Of a stretch of 64,000 bases of DNA, positions 26,058 to 34,384 are shown one piece after another. The DNA comes from Oscillospiraceae bacterium (lineage in GTDB: Bacteria > Bacillota > Clostridia > UMGS1840 > HGM11507): positions 1-64,000 of the forward strand of contig SVKB01000009.1 of assembly GCA_015068665.1 (NCBI GenBank), read 5' to 3'. The stretch's first letter is position 1; each line of letters opens with the position of its first letter. The position numbers were made by a program, and so were the translations under genes. The notes below the pieces were generated by a model. That model made no database searches. It saw only the letters and a program-made list of their open reading frames with translations, and had not been told where the DNA came from.

Positions 26058-26975
26058 ATGAAAATTTACAATAATATAAGCGAGCTTGTAGGGAATACAC
26101 CACTTGTAAGCTTAAACAATTTTTCAAAAGAATATTTACTTTCCGATCCGATTATGGCAAAGCTTGAATATTTTAATCCTGCAGGAAGCGTTAAGGACCG
26201 AGTTGGGAATGCTATGATTCTTAATGCCGAAAACGAAGGTCTTTTAAAAAAAGGGGGATGTATAATAGAGCCTACCAGTGGAAATACGGGAATCGGTCTT
26301 AGCGCTGTTGCCGCATCAAAGGGCTACCGTGTTATTCTTACCATGCCCGATACTATGAGTATTGAAAGAAGAAAGCTTCTTTCGGCCTACGGAGCAGAGG
26401 TTGTTCTTACTGACGGTAAAGAGGGAATGGCAGGTGCCATAAAGAAAGCAAAAGAGCTTTTATCTGAGATTGACGGAAGCTTTATGCCCGGTCAGTTTGA
26501 AAATAAGATAAATCCAATGGTGCATTATGAAACCACAGGTCCCGAAATATGGGAGGCTACAAATGGAAAAATAGATGCCTTTATCGCCGGAATCGGAACC
26601 GGAGGAACAATAAGCGGTGTCGGGAAATTTTTAAAGGAAAAAAATCCTGATATAAAAATATTTGGTATTGAGCCCTCGGATTCTCCCTTTATAACCGAAG
26701 GAAAATCAGGTTCTCACAAGCTTCAGGGGATAGGCGCGGGTTTTATTCCCGATACACTTTCTTTGGATGTGGTAGATGAGGTTTTAAAAATAGACTGGGA
26801 GCCTTCCTTTGAAGCAACAAGATTTCTTGCTAAAACAGAAGGGTATCTTGTAGGGATAACATCAGGGGCAGCTCTTTACGGTGCAACACTTATCTCGAAA
26901 AAATATTCGTTTAAGAATATAGTTGCACTGCTTCCCGATACGGGAGAAAGATATTTGTCATCAGACTTATTCTGA
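26058..26975 (+). CDS. cysK: Cysteine synthase (O-acetylserine sulfhydrylase)
   Basis: PLP-dependent enzyme (305 aa) that makes cysteine from O-acetylserine and sulfide. The cofactor lysine lies in N-P-A-G-S-V-K-D-R near residue 42. The phosphate- and substrate-binding loop E-P-T-S-G-N-T-G-I-G-L follows, and the G-I-G-T-G-G-T cofactor loop and I-T-S-G-A-A motif are present. The ATG at 26058 follows gaggtg; an earlier GTG falls inside that site. A closely related beta-synthase specificity cannot be excluded. The following gene begins 15 bp downstream. Confidence 0.93.
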   Translation: MKIYNNISELVGNTPLVSLNNFSKEYLLSDPIMAKLEYFNPAGSVKDRVGNAMILNAENEGLLKKGGCIIEPTSGNTGIGLSAVAASKGYRVILTMPDTMSIERRKLLSAYGAEVVLTDGKEGMAGAIKKAKELLSEIDGSFMPGQFENKINPMVHYETTGPEIWEATNGKIDAFIAGIGTGGTISGVGKFLKEKNPDIKIFGIEPSDSPFITEGKSGSHKLQGIGAGFIPDTLSLDVVDEVLKIDWEPSFEATRFLAKTEGYLVGITSGAALYGATLISKKYSFKNIVALLPDTGERYLSSDLF

Positions 26976-26990
26976 TTGGAGGGGAAAACA

Positions 26991-27773
26991 TTGAAGAAAA
27001 AGGTAATTATCATCATACTTTGTCTGTGCATTTTATGGTCGGCTATGGCAATTACCGACTATATCAGGGCAAAAAACTTAAAAGAACCGATTTTTACCGT
27101 AAGTACAGCGCGGGATCAGATGGGAAACGGTGTTTATAAGTGTATAGGGTATAAGGTTGAATCGGTTGCAGGAAGATTTAACAGTGATGAATATACCGTT
27201 TATGATATGCGCTACAGTATTTTCGGAAAAACCCTGAATGCTAAAGACACAATGTATGATAACTTCCGACATAATCACGGCCTTTTAGGTGTTGATAAGA
27301 AAACAGTTCTTATGCATTTTGAAGCCTTAAAAGCTGTGCAGCCCGACGTGTCGGGTAATCAGGAAATATATACCGAATATATAAGAGGTGACGATGTTAC
27401 CGCTATGAATATGATACTTTATAACGGAATTGTGGCAGGGTTTGAATATGAATATGATAACCTTCAGTCTGCATATAATTTCGCCTCCTATTTAAGAAAG
27501 GACCTGGAGTTAACATACGGAGAAAAAGTTACCTATCCCGGGATGATACAAACCGAAAAGGATTATTTTGATAATATAAAGAGCTTATCTGATATTAAGC
27601 CTATGTGTAAATATTATGAGGACTGGACTCCGGGTATTGATGGCAATAAAAAGGAAAATATAAATAAAATGCTCGGCGGTAAGAGCTATTCAAGAATGGA
27701 TATCCGTATGGAGCTTAATGCAATTAGTGAAAATAAAGCAACCGTAACAGTAAGATATATTGCTTTACCTTGA
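26991..27773 (+). CDS. Hypothetical membrane-anchored or secreted protein
   Basis: About 260 aa beginning with a Lys-rich N-terminus and one hydrophobic helix (residues about 5-22), consistent with a signal anchor; the remainder is predicted extracytoplasmic. No family is recognised and no catalytic motif stands out; it has many Tyr and Asp residues and a C-terminal beta-like strand (A-T-V-T-V-R-Y). A TTG start at 26991 is chosen because ggagggg lies 7-13 nt upstream; an earlier TTG would place that site inside the gene. It follows cysK closely and precedes a zinc-ribbon gene, but the function is unknown. Confidence 0.7.
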   Translation: MKKKVIIIILCLCILWSAMAITDYIRAKNLKEPIFTVSTARDQMGNGVYKCIGYKVESVAGRFNSDEYTVYDMRYSIFGKTLNAKDTMYDNFRHNHGLLGVDKKTVLMHFEALKAVQPDVSGNQEIYTEYIRGDDVTAMNMILYNGIVAGFEYEYDNLQSAYNFASYLRKDLELTYGEKVTYPGMIQTEKDYFDNIKSLSDIKPMCKYYEDWTPGIDGNKKENINKMLGGKSYSRMDIRMELNAISENKATVTVRYIALP

Positions 27774-27788
27774 TTATGGGAGGATTAT

Positions 27789-28070
27789 ATGAAACATTTA
27801 AACTGTTTAAGATGCAATGGAGAAATGAAATACAGTGGTACAAGAAAAATTCAGTTGGGTGAAACAGGATGGGTTTTAGGGGATCTTCCAAACTTAATTG
27901 CAGGTTCAATGGAAGTGGATATATACTCCTGTTCCCGGTGTGGAAAAATTGAATTTTTTCATACCGAATATGATGAGTCAGGAATAGCAAAAACTCAATG
28001 TCCAAAGTGCGGTAAAAAGCACGACTGCGACTATCCGAAATGTCCATTTTGCGGTCATAGATATTTTTAG
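27789..28070 (+). CDS. Small zinc-ribbon protein
   Basis: A 93-residue protein with three Cys pairs: C-L-R-C near the N-terminus, C-S-R-C in the middle and C-P-K-C followed by C-P-F-C at the end. These are suited to one or two zinc ribbons. It has a G-T-R-K-I-Q-L-G segment typical of 'nucleic-acid-binding zinc-ribbon' small proteins often annotated as unknown. There is no membrane segment. It is in line with the preceding hypothetical gene and the following SLH gene with gaps of about 15 bp, so it is probably co-transcribed. The role is unknown. Confidence 0.72.
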   Translation: MKHLNCLRCNGEMKYSGTRKIQLGETGWVLGDLPNLIAGSMEVDIYSCSRCGKIEFFHTEYDESGIAKTQCPKCGKKHDCDYPKCPFCGHRYF

Positions 28071-28085
28071 AAAGGAAAGTTACTT

Positions 28086-29525
28086 ATGAAAAAGATTTTT
28101 GCTTTAATACTGACAGTGTTATTTATGTTTTCTTCGGTTTCGGTTTTTGCTGATGCTCCGAGTAAGTGGGCAGAGGAGGAAGTAAACAATGCTTTAACGG
28201 CAGGATATATTCCTGATGCAATTCAGACTGAATATATCTCTCCCATAACAAGAGGCGAATTTGCAAGCCTGGCAGTAAGCTTTTTAAAATATGAGCTTGG
28301 CTATTCGGCTGAAGAATTTATAAAAATAGTAGATGCTGATTTTGGTAAGGTGAATTTTAAGGATACTGCTGATGAAAATATTTTAATTGCTGCACGCTTG
28401 GGTATTGTGTACGGTTATGACGACGGTTCATTTTTACCCGATAAGCATATATCCCGAGAAGAAGCGGCTTCTATGCTTGCACGACTTTACAACCTGTATG
28501 GAAGTATTTATCTTTACTCTGATATAAAGTTTACCGATAATGACAGTATTTCTCATTGGGCTTTATCCGATGTGAAGTTTTGTGTGGCAAAGGGGATTAT
28601 GAAGGGTGTGAGCGATTCCTTATTTGAGCCGGGCGGTGTATATACAAGGGAACAGGCAATAGTAACCTTTAACCGACTTGATGGTGATACCGATTGGGAA
28701 CAGCATAACAGAAACGCTAAAATCCGCCGTAAAATGTCCAAGGAGATTGCTGAAAGGGAGCTGCTCTCAAATACCAATATTATAACTCTTATTGAAAAAT
28801 ATGAAACCCCTTACGGTACAGTTTATTATACTTATATGAGCGGAATAATGCACGCACGGGGATACAGTCTTTTACTCATTGACGAAAACGGGATAACCTA
28901 TAATCTTACCGAGCCGGTTCCGTCAGGAAAAATTTATTACTATATACCGAAAATAAATAATATAAGCTTTTATCCCGAGAAAACTCATTTTTCCTTTGAA
29001 GTGTCATTTGATACAGAATTAAAAAGAGAGGATGGAAGTGAAATTCACAAAGCCGGCACCTATTATTTTGAAGCAAATCTCGTTAGTAAAAAAACAACCC
29101 TTGTAAACTTTATTCCAAAGGATAATTTAAGTGTACTTGAGCAGGGAATTCAAAACTATCTTGAAGAAGTTAAAGCTGATAAGGTAATAGAAAGGTTTGA
29201 TACAGGTGCTTACGGTGTTGTATTATATTTAAAAACGGGAACTCCCTTATCGGGTGACGGTGATGACAGGTATATCCTTACACTTATAGGAAACGACGGT
29301 AAATCCCATCTTTTGCCCTGCGGACCGGTTTTAAGCCTTTACGGAGAGCTCCCGCAAATTTCCGATATTACGCTTTCAGACTATAACTCTGTTATTTCCT
29401 ATAAATATGTGTATACAAATGATTTGATTTCAGCCTCACCTGAAGTTAAGGAGCCGGGAATATATTCCTGTAAGGTTAATCTCATTACTCTGGAAAGTGA
29501 AAAAAGCTTTATTAAAACAAATTAA
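28086..29525 (+). CDS. Secreted SLH-domain protein with unknown C-terminal region
   Basis: A 479-residue protein. Signal peptide (1-22) is followed by three S-layer-homology units in the first 210 residues: A-P-S-K-W-A-E-E-E-V with E-Y-I-S-P-I-T-R-G-E-F, then G-I-V-Y-G-Y-D-D-G-S-F, then I-M-K-G-V-S-D-S-L-F-E-P. The C-terminal half (about 240-479) has alternating hydrophobic strands rich in Tyr and Thr, and no motif I recognise. It should be held on the cell wall by its SLH units. It is the second such protein in the window; the two share only the SLH part. Confidence 0.82.
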   Translation: MKKIFALILTVLFMFSSVSVFADAPSKWAEEEVNNALTAGYIPDAIQTEYISPITRGEFASLAVSFLKYELGYSAEEFIKIVDADFGKVNFKDTADENILIAARLGIVYGYDDGSFLPDKHISREEAASMLARLYNLYGSIYLYSDIKFTDNDSISHWALSDVKFCVAKGIMKGVSDSLFEPGGVYTREQAIVTFNRLDGDTDWEQHNRNAKIRRKMSKEIAERELLSNTNIITLIEKYETPYGTVYYTYMSGIMHARGYSLLLIDENGITYNLTEPVPSGKIYYYIPKINNISFYPEKTHFSFEVSFDTELKREDGSEIHKAGTYYFEANLVSKKTTLVNFIPKDNLSVLEQGIQNYLEEVKADKVIERFDTGAYGVVLYLKTGTPLSGDGDDRYILTLIGNDGKSHLLPCGPVLSLYGELPQISDITLSDYNSVISYKYVYTNDLISASPEVKEPGIYSCKVNLITLESEKSFIKTN

Positions 29526-29547
29526 AAGGAGAAGTTGAATTACTGAA

Positions 29548-30405
29548 ATGACTGAAATGTTTTTACTGCTTGGTATACTTTTGATTTTGACAATCCCATT
29601 TGTTGTATTATGGATTATCCGTGGCAACAAAACCCTGGAAACCGATTTTATACTGATAAATGACGGGAAAATTCCTCTTGATTTCTCGGGCTTTAAAATA
29701 GCCCAGATATCCGATTTGCACGACGCTGAATTCGGTGAAAATAATGAACAGCTTCTTTTGCAGTTAAAAAAGACAGAGGCAGATATAATCGTAATTACAG
29801 GGGATATAATCGATTCAAGAAGAGTTGATGTTAAAAAAGCTCTTGATTTTGCTAAACAGGCAGTCGCAATTGCGCCCATCTATTATGTTAACGGAAATAA
29901 TGAATCAAGGGTTCCCGATGCCTATAAGGAGTTAAAGAGTGGGCTTGAGGCTTACGGAGTTACTGTTCTTGAAAATTCTACCGTAACTCTTCGGAAGGGG
30001 ATAAGCGTAATATCTTTAACAGGTATATCCGATCCGAAGTTCAATAAAAAAATCGGTCCGGGCTGGAAAAGAAATCCTGCTGACATTCATATTGACGCTA
30101 TACCTGAAAATAAAAATTATAAAATCCTTCTTGCACACAGACCTGAATATATAGACTATTATGCAGGTAATGCCAATCTTGTTTTTTCAGGTCATGCTCA
30201 CGGAGGACAGTTTATACTTCCTTTTATAGGCGGTATTCTTGCCCCGGGTCAGGGATTTTTCCCAAAGTATTACGACGGTCTTTATGAGTACGGCAGTACG
30301 AAAATGATTGTAAGCCGTGGGCTGGGAAACAGCTCTTTTCCGTTTCGGGTAAACAACAAACCTGTAATAGTCCTGACGGAGCTTAATTCCGTTTCACGAC
30401 CATAA
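29548..30405 (+). CDS. Membrane-anchored metallophosphoesterase (YkuE/YaeI type)
   Basis: A 285-residue calcineurin-like phosphoesterase with one N-terminal membrane helix (residues about 2-22). The metal-binding motifs are in order: I-S-D-L-H-D (D and H), T-G-D-I-I-D, Y-V-N-G-N-N-E, and S-G-H-A-H-G-G at the end. Family members such as YaeI hydrolyse lipid A precursors or other phosphodiesters, and YkuE is twin-arginine exported in Bacillus, but the substrate here is unknown. The ATG at 29548 is used; a second ATG three codons later is possible. Confidence 0.87.
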   Translation: MTEMFLLLGILLILTIPFVVLWIIRGNKTLETDFILINDGKIPLDFSGFKIAQISDLHDAEFGENNEQLLLQLKKTEADIIVITGDIIDSRRVDVKKALDFAKQAVAIAPIYYVNGNNESRVPDAYKELKSGLEAYGVTVLENSTVTLRKGISVISLTGISDPKFNKKIGPGWKRNPADIHIDAIPENKNYKILLAHRPEYIDYYAGNANLVFSGHAHGGQFILPFIGGILAPGQGFFPKYYDGLYEYGSTKMIVSRGLGNSSFPFRVNNKPVIVLTELNSVSRP

Positions 30406-30412
30406 AATGAGG

Positions 30413-30434
30413 GAGTTTAAAAAGCTTTTTACTC
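30413..30434. other. Palindromic hairpin after the phosphoesterase gene
   Basis: An almost perfect palindrome centred on aaaaagcttttt, with flanking gagt / actc. It may act as a weak terminator. The rest of 30406-30606 is AT-rich and holds one promoter. Confidence 0.35.
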
Positions 30435-30492
30435 TTCACACTTTTATGGGATAGGTAAAAAACTTTAAAACTGACAAATTCTGCCTTAATTA

Positions 30493-30520
30493 TTGAATTT
30501 CTTGAAAAAAAGTTTATAAT
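30493..30520 (+). promoter_or_regulatory. Promoter of the sugar isomerase/epimerase gene
   Basis: TTGAAT, 16-nt spacer, TATAAT, leaving an untranslated leader of about 85 nt before the ATG at 30613. Confidence 0.55.
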
Positions 30521-30612
30521 ATTAAAAGAACAACCGCGCATGGAGCTTAATAAAGAATATAGGGTGTTCGTCCGGAAAAATGGAATAATATAAGATAAAC
30601 GGAGGAATGAAA

Positions 30613-31512
30613 ATGAAACTTGGAATATCGTCAGCAGGCGTAACAAACAGATACGGGATTGAAGAAGGATTTAAGCTTATAAAGCAAAGTGGGTTTGATT
30701 CGGTAGATATAAGCCTTACAGGCTATAGCAAGGAAGCAGATACTGTTTATAATGTATCCGAAGATGAATTTTTAAGTTATTTTTCCAATATAAAAAAAAT
30801 ATGCGATGATTTAGAACTGGAGATTTCACAGACTCACGGCAGACTTACAACCTGCGTTCCCGAGAAAGATTTATGCGAAGCTATAAAAATCAATTCCGAG
30901 CTGGATTTAAAGGCATCAGGTATTTTAAATGCACCTGTATGTGTATTTCACGGGGTAAAGCTTAAGCAATGGGAAGGTGTTTGCCTTGAAGAAGACTTTC
31001 TTCTTGCAAAAAACAAGGAATTCTTTGAAGACTATCTTACTCCTTTATGTGAAAAATATAAGGTTAAGTTTGCCTTGGAAACTCACGGATGCTCAAAAAT
31101 ATCAACCGGCTCCGTTCTCGATTATGTGGGGGATGCCCGCAATTTAAGAAAAAGCTTTGATTTAATAGACAGTAAGTGGAAGTCATTTTGCTTTGACAGC
31201 GGCCATACCAATGAGGCAATTTACTACGGCGGCCCTGGTATGTATGAATCAATAAAGGCATTGGGGGAAAGTATTGAGGTATTACACCTTCACGATAACC
31301 AGGGTTTTTATGACAGTCATTTAATGCCCTTAAACGGTGCCTTCGGTGCAATTGACTGGGCAGTTGTTTTTGATGCCCTTAATGAGGTCGGCTATAAAGG
31401 AGCCTACAACTGGGAGCTCGGTTTAGGATGCTTCGGAAACTATCTTGATCAGGCACTTCCGTACATACATGGCTATTTAAGAAACTTTATCAATAATAAA
31501 GGCAGAATTTAA
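30613..31512 (+). CDS. Sugar phosphate isomerase/epimerase family TIM-barrel protein
   Basis: A 299-residue xylose-isomerase-like (AP endonuclease 2 type) TIM barrel. Metal-site candidates appear in the usual order: Q-T-H-G-R near residue 75, F-A-L-E-T-H-G (Glu), F-D-S-G-H-T-N (Asp and His), L-H-L-H-D-N-Q and a late N-W-E-L-G. Members isomerise or epimerise sugars or inositols; the substrate here is not predictable. The second ATG (30613) is used because ggagga would be too close to the first. It is flanked by its own promoter and terminator, so it is a single-gene unit beside an esterase gene. Confidence 0.82.
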   Translation: MKLGISSAGVTNRYGIEEGFKLIKQSGFDSVDISLTGYSKEADTVYNVSEDEFLSYFSNIKKICDDLELEISQTHGRLTTCVPEKDLCEAIKINSELDLKASGILNAPVCVFHGVKLKQWEGVCLEEDFLLAKNKEFFEDYLTPLCEKYKVKFALETHGCSKISTGSVLDYVGDARNLRKSFDLIDSKWKSFCFDSGHTNEAIYYGGPGMYESIKALGESIEVLHLHDNQGFYDSHLMPLNGAFGAIDWAVVFDALNEVGYKGAYNWELGLGCFGNYLDQALPYIHGYLRNFINNKGRI

Positions 31513-31527
31513 AAATTGAATTTAAAA

Positions 31528-31566
31528 ACGGAATGTCCCGAAATGCTTTGGACACTCCGTTTTTTG
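31528..31566 (+). terminator. Intrinsic terminator
   Basis: Stem acggaatgtcc / ggacactccgt (one A-C mismatch), then six Ts. It directly precedes the next promoter. Confidence 0.85.
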
Positions 31567-31567
31567 G

Positions 31568-31596
31568 TTGACACTTCGGTGTTTATTCTTTATAAT
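31568..31596 (+). promoter_or_regulatory. Perfect consensus sigma-A promoter
   Basis: TTGACA, exactly 17 nt, TATAAT, about 32 bp before the esterase ATG. Strong constitutive expression is expected unless a repressor acts. Confidence 0.75.
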
Positions 31597-31628
31597 TAAA
31601 TACATTAAAGATATGCAAGGAGAAAATA

Positions 31629-32636
31629 ATGAAATTAACTTATAATCAGATTAAAGATATCATAAGAGGTGCAGTCCGTGTGGTTGAAGATAACGGTGTT
31701 ATCAGGCTGTACAGATTTACAAGACAGCAGGAAGAACTTTATAAAACAAAAAACAGTGAGCTTTATTTTAAAACCTTCTCATCATCGGGTATAAAGCTTA
31801 TTTTCAGAACAAACAGTAAAAAAATGACTTTGAATATTGAAACATCGAAAGGGAGCTCGCGTGGATATTTTTCTGTTGATGTTGTTGTGGACGGAAAATT
31901 AACCGATTGTCTTGATAACTATTCATTCCTTACTCTGCCTCACGATTATACCGGGCTTGAGTTCCCTGAAGGTGAATTCAAAAAGGAGTTTAATCTTGGT
32001 GAGGGAGAAAAAAATGTATGTGTGCATTTACCCTGGTCGGTAAGCACGGCTATTAAGGAAATTGAAATAGATGATGGAGCTTTTATAAAAGCCGTAACGC
32101 CAAAAAAGAAATTACTTGTTTTCGGTGATTCAATTACCCAGGGCTATGATGCGTTGCACCCCTCCAACCGCTATATTGCAAAGCTTGCCGAAAAGCTTGA
32201 AGCGGAAGAATTCAATAAGGCTATAGGCGGAGAAAAATTTTTCCCATCCCTTGCAGCACTGAAGGATTCATTTACACCCGATTACATAACAGTCTCATAC
32301 GGCTCCAATGATTGGAAGAGGCTTGACAGGGAAACCTTTAAAAATAACTGCAGGCAGTTTTTTGAAAATCTTAATAATAATTACCCCGAAGTTAAAATAT
32401 ATGCAATTACTCCAATCTGGAGAAAGGATATGTTTGATAAACATCCCTTCGGTGACTTTTGTGATATTGAAAAGCTGATAAGAGAATGTGTAAAGGATAT
32501 CGAAAACATAACTGTAATTTCAGGCTTTGACTTTGTTCCCAAGGATGAAAAATATTTTGCAGATTTACGCCTCCATCCAAATGACGAGGGATTTGAATAC
32601 TATTCGGAAAATTTATTTAAAGCAATTGGAGTGTAA
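31629..32636 (+). CDS. SGNH/GDSL hydrolase with N-terminal beta domain (CE2-like)
   Basis: A 335-residue two-domain esterase. Residues 1 to about 150 form a beta-rich accessory domain. The catalytic domain starts with V-F-G-D-S-I-T-Q-G-Y (Ser near residue 166), followed by the A-I-G-G block, the S-Y-G-S-N-D-W Asn motif, and D-L-R-L-H-P-N-D-E-G with the Asp/His pair. The layout resembles carbohydrate esterase family 2 acetyl esterases. No signal peptide is seen, so action on intracellular acetylated oligosaccharides is likely. With the SASA esterase at 23.4 kb it gives the window two deacetylases of different families. Confidence 0.82.
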   Translation: MKLTYNQIKDIIRGAVRVVEDNGVIRLYRFTRQQEELYKTKNSELYFKTFSSSGIKLIFRTNSKKMTLNIETSKGSSRGYFSVDVVVDGKLTDCLDNYSFLTLPHDYTGLEFPEGEFKKEFNLGEGEKNVCVHLPWSVSTAIKEIEIDDGAFIKAVTPKKKLLVFGDSITQGYDALHPSNRYIAKLAEKLEAEEFNKAIGGEKFFPSLAALKDSFTPDYITVSYGSNDWKRLDRETFKNNCRQFFENLNNNYPEVKIYAITPIWRKDMFDKHPFGDFCDIEKLIRECVKDIENITVISGFDFVPKDEKYFADLRLHPNDEGFEYYSENLFKAIGV

Positions 32637-32664
32637 TTTTTTATCCTGACTTGACACGAACTAT

Positions 32665-32853
32665 TGCGTTGCATAACAACGCAGCTAAATTCGCTAACGC
32701 GAGCTAAATTGAACAAGTTCAGCTAAATTGCCTATGGCAGATAAATGTGCTTCGCACGCTTAAAGCGAATTTAATTTAGCTACTCCAAAGGAGTAATTTA
32801 GCTATGGGGCGAAGCGGGATAATTTAGCTTTGCAACTTGTTGCAAAATTTAGC
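32665..32853. repeat. Mirror-ordered hairpin array A (word gctaaatt / aatttagc)
   Basis: The word gctaaatt occurs at 32684, 32703 and 32722 (degenerate at 32739), and its reverse complement aatttagc at 32773, 32795, 32821 and 32846. Between words are short hairpins with different stems: tgcgttg/caacgca, tcgc/gcga, gaac/gttc, gcc/ggc, gtgc/gcac, tactcc/ggagta, tttgcaa/ttgcaaa. The words can pair with their reversed partners, so the whole could fold as a trunk with side hairpins. It starts 29 bp after the esterase stop. Not coding. Confidence 0.85.
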
Positions 32854-32860
32854 TAAAAAC

Positions 32861-32881
32861 GGGCTGCATCTAAACCTTATG
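32861..32881 (+). repeat. Direct repeat left of the acyltransferase gene
   Basis: Begins gggctgcatctaaa and ends cttatg. It is repeated with one mismatch in 21 bases at 34259-34279, on the other side of the acyltransferase gene. Confidence 0.75.
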
Positions 32882-32909
32882 TGTCGCAATTGCGGTGCAT
32901 AGCAACGCA

Positions 32910-33080
32910 TCGATATGAATTCTTGCGAATTCTCGATATGTGCTTCGCACTCGATATGCCTGACGGCTCGATATGTTGCCTTGCGGCAACGAGAATTCAT
33001 ATCATATCGAGTTTTGAGCAAAGTAAAAACATATCGATTTACGAAGTAAAATATCGAGCAAACTTTAGTTTGCATATCGA
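32910..33080. repeat. Mirror-ordered hairpin array B (word tcgatatg / catatcga)
   Basis: tcgatatg at 32910, 32933, 32951 and 32968; catatcga at 33003, 33030, 33051 (without the first c) and 33073. Hairpins between words: gaattc/gaattc, gtgc/gcac, gcc/ggc, gttgcc/ggcaac, gtttt/aaaac, tttac/gtaaa, gcaaac/gtttgc. Four words forward then four reversed, the same plan as array A with a different word. The 33081-33229 stretch to the next gene is AT-rich with no clear feature. Confidence 0.85.
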
Positions 33081-33229
33081 AAAATTTTGTTCCTAACTTG
33101 ACAAAATCAATTGAGAGATGTCGAATATTGCACTTAGACTGACAATCTGACGGTTCATTTGGAAAATGCAAAGTTTTGGTATAACAATAGTTTTAATTAA
33201 TTTTAAGTTTACATTAGGAGGTAAATTAC

Positions 33230-34189
33230 ATGTTTACTTTTATTTCTATATTAAGGGCTGTCGCGACTATGCTGATTACAAATAGTCATTTTGGATCACT
33301 GTATCCTATTCCCGATTTGGCAACAGGGGGAGCACTTGGAAATTCTTTGTTTTTTTTGGTTTCAGGATTTTGTCTGTACAAACCCAAAACTGATTTTAAG
33401 AGTTGGTATCTAAAAAGATTGATAAGATTGTATACCCCTCTTATATTATTTAATTTGTATGTTTTACTGAAAACGGAAAATGTATTTAAAACATTATTAT
33501 TTGATTTTATTTTTCCTCAAAGATACTGGTTTGTTTGCGCACTAATAGTTATGTATCCAATTTTATATTACATAATAATGCATAAATTTGAAAGAAAACA
33601 GTTTTTAATTTGCACCGCTATTTTATGTGTTTTATATGCGAGCATATATTTTATGTTGGACAAGCAGAGCTATGTTGTTGAGACGATCGGGATTTATGGA
33701 ATAAGATTTAGCTATATCTTTAGTTTCTTCCTTATGCTGTTGGGGGCATATTTAAGAAAAAATGTTAATAAATTCATTGAGCTCGTTCAAGATAAAAAAA
33801 TAGCTTATTGGTTTGTTTTGAATTTCGTATGTTATTATATTTTTCTCGTGACTATGCAAAAGTTTAAATTTTTGCTCAAACTTCAGTTTGTAGAAACTCT
33901 ACTATGCATAGGGACGGTTGTAACGTTTTTTTTGCTCTTGATCGGAATGGAGAAGTATCTTTCAAAATATAAAAACAAGCCAATATTCAAAGTTTTTGAA
34001 TTTTTAGGATCACTGACATTAGAAATATATATAGTCCAATTTGTCTTAATTGACTTGATTAACAATTTGAAACTTGTCTTTCCTTTGAATTGTATAGTTG
34101 CATTATCTGCGATACTCGTAGCAGCAGTTATTTTAAATAAGGTTTCGACTAAGGTGATAAAACTGATTTTTAAAAAGGAAAAACAATGA
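33230..34189 (+). CDS. Acyltransferase-3 family membrane protein
   Basis: A 319-residue polytopic membrane protein (about nine to ten hydrophobic segments) that resembles the acyltransferase-3/OafA group, which acetylates or otherwise acylates cell-surface sugars. The N-terminus L-R-A-V-A-T-M-L-I-T-N-S-H-F matches the family's opening helix with its His. G-N-S-L-F-F-L-V-S-G-F-C-L and W-Y-L-K-R-L-I-R-L-Y-T-P follow, typical of this family. A strong taggaggt site precedes the ATG. Codon choice is more AT-rich than in neighbours. Hairpin arrays lie on its left and a direct repeat on both sides, so it may be an acquired cassette. Confidence 0.8.
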   Translation: MFTFISILRAVATMLITNSHFGSLYPIPDLATGGALGNSLFFLVSGFCLYKPKTDFKSWYLKRLIRLYTPLILFNLYVLLKTENVFKTLLFDFIFPQRYWFVCALIVMYPILYYIIMHKFERKQFLICTAILCVLYASIYFMLDKQSYVVETIGIYGIRFSYIFSFFLMLLGAYLRKNVNKFIELVQDKKIAYWFVLNFVCYYIFLVTMQKFKFLLKLQFVETLLCIGTVVTFFLLLIGMEKYLSKYKNKPIFKVFEFLGSLTLEIYIVQFVLIDLINNLKLVFPLNCIVALSAILVAAVILNKVSTKVIKLIFKKEKQ

Positions 34190-34258
34190 CAAAGGGGAAG
34201 AACTAATATCTTAAACAGGAATTTTCAGTCCGGTCTTGACAGAAATTAGTTCAAAAAA

Positions 34259-34279
34259 GGGCTGCATCTAAATCTTATG
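34259..34279 (+). repeat. Direct repeat right of the acyltransferase gene
   Basis: Right copy of the 21-base element (20 of 21 identical to 32861-32881), with gcaatt following in both. A cttgaca motif precedes it, as at 32650 and 33098. The rest of 34190-34356 has no other feature. Confidence 0.75.
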
Positions 34280-34356
34280 CCTTGCAATTAATAAATGTCT
34301 AAAATTGTAGAAAAATATAGGTGATCGCGAGTCTCTGCTATACAGGAATGTGTATA

Positions 34357-34384
34357 AAAAACTGTGGAAAATCCACAGTTTTTT
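34357..34384. terminator. Terminator of the minus-strand hydE operon
   Basis: Stem aaaaactgtgga / tccacagttttt with a 3-nt loop. Read on the minus strand it is a hairpin followed by a T run, ending hydE. It can also work on the plus strand. Confidence 0.85.

Noticed and set aside
32665-33080. Hairpin arrays as CRISPR arrays
   Set aside because: CRISPR repeats are constant, 23-40 bp, and separated by unique non-palindromic spacers of fixed length. Here the constant part is 7-9 nt, the variable parts are palindromes of unequal length, and orientation flips at the midpoint. No cas genes are present.
32881-33096. Open frame of 71 codons across array B, and a minus-strand frame of 115 codons
   Set aside because: They run through hairpins and repeated words, have no ribosome site and no family likeness.
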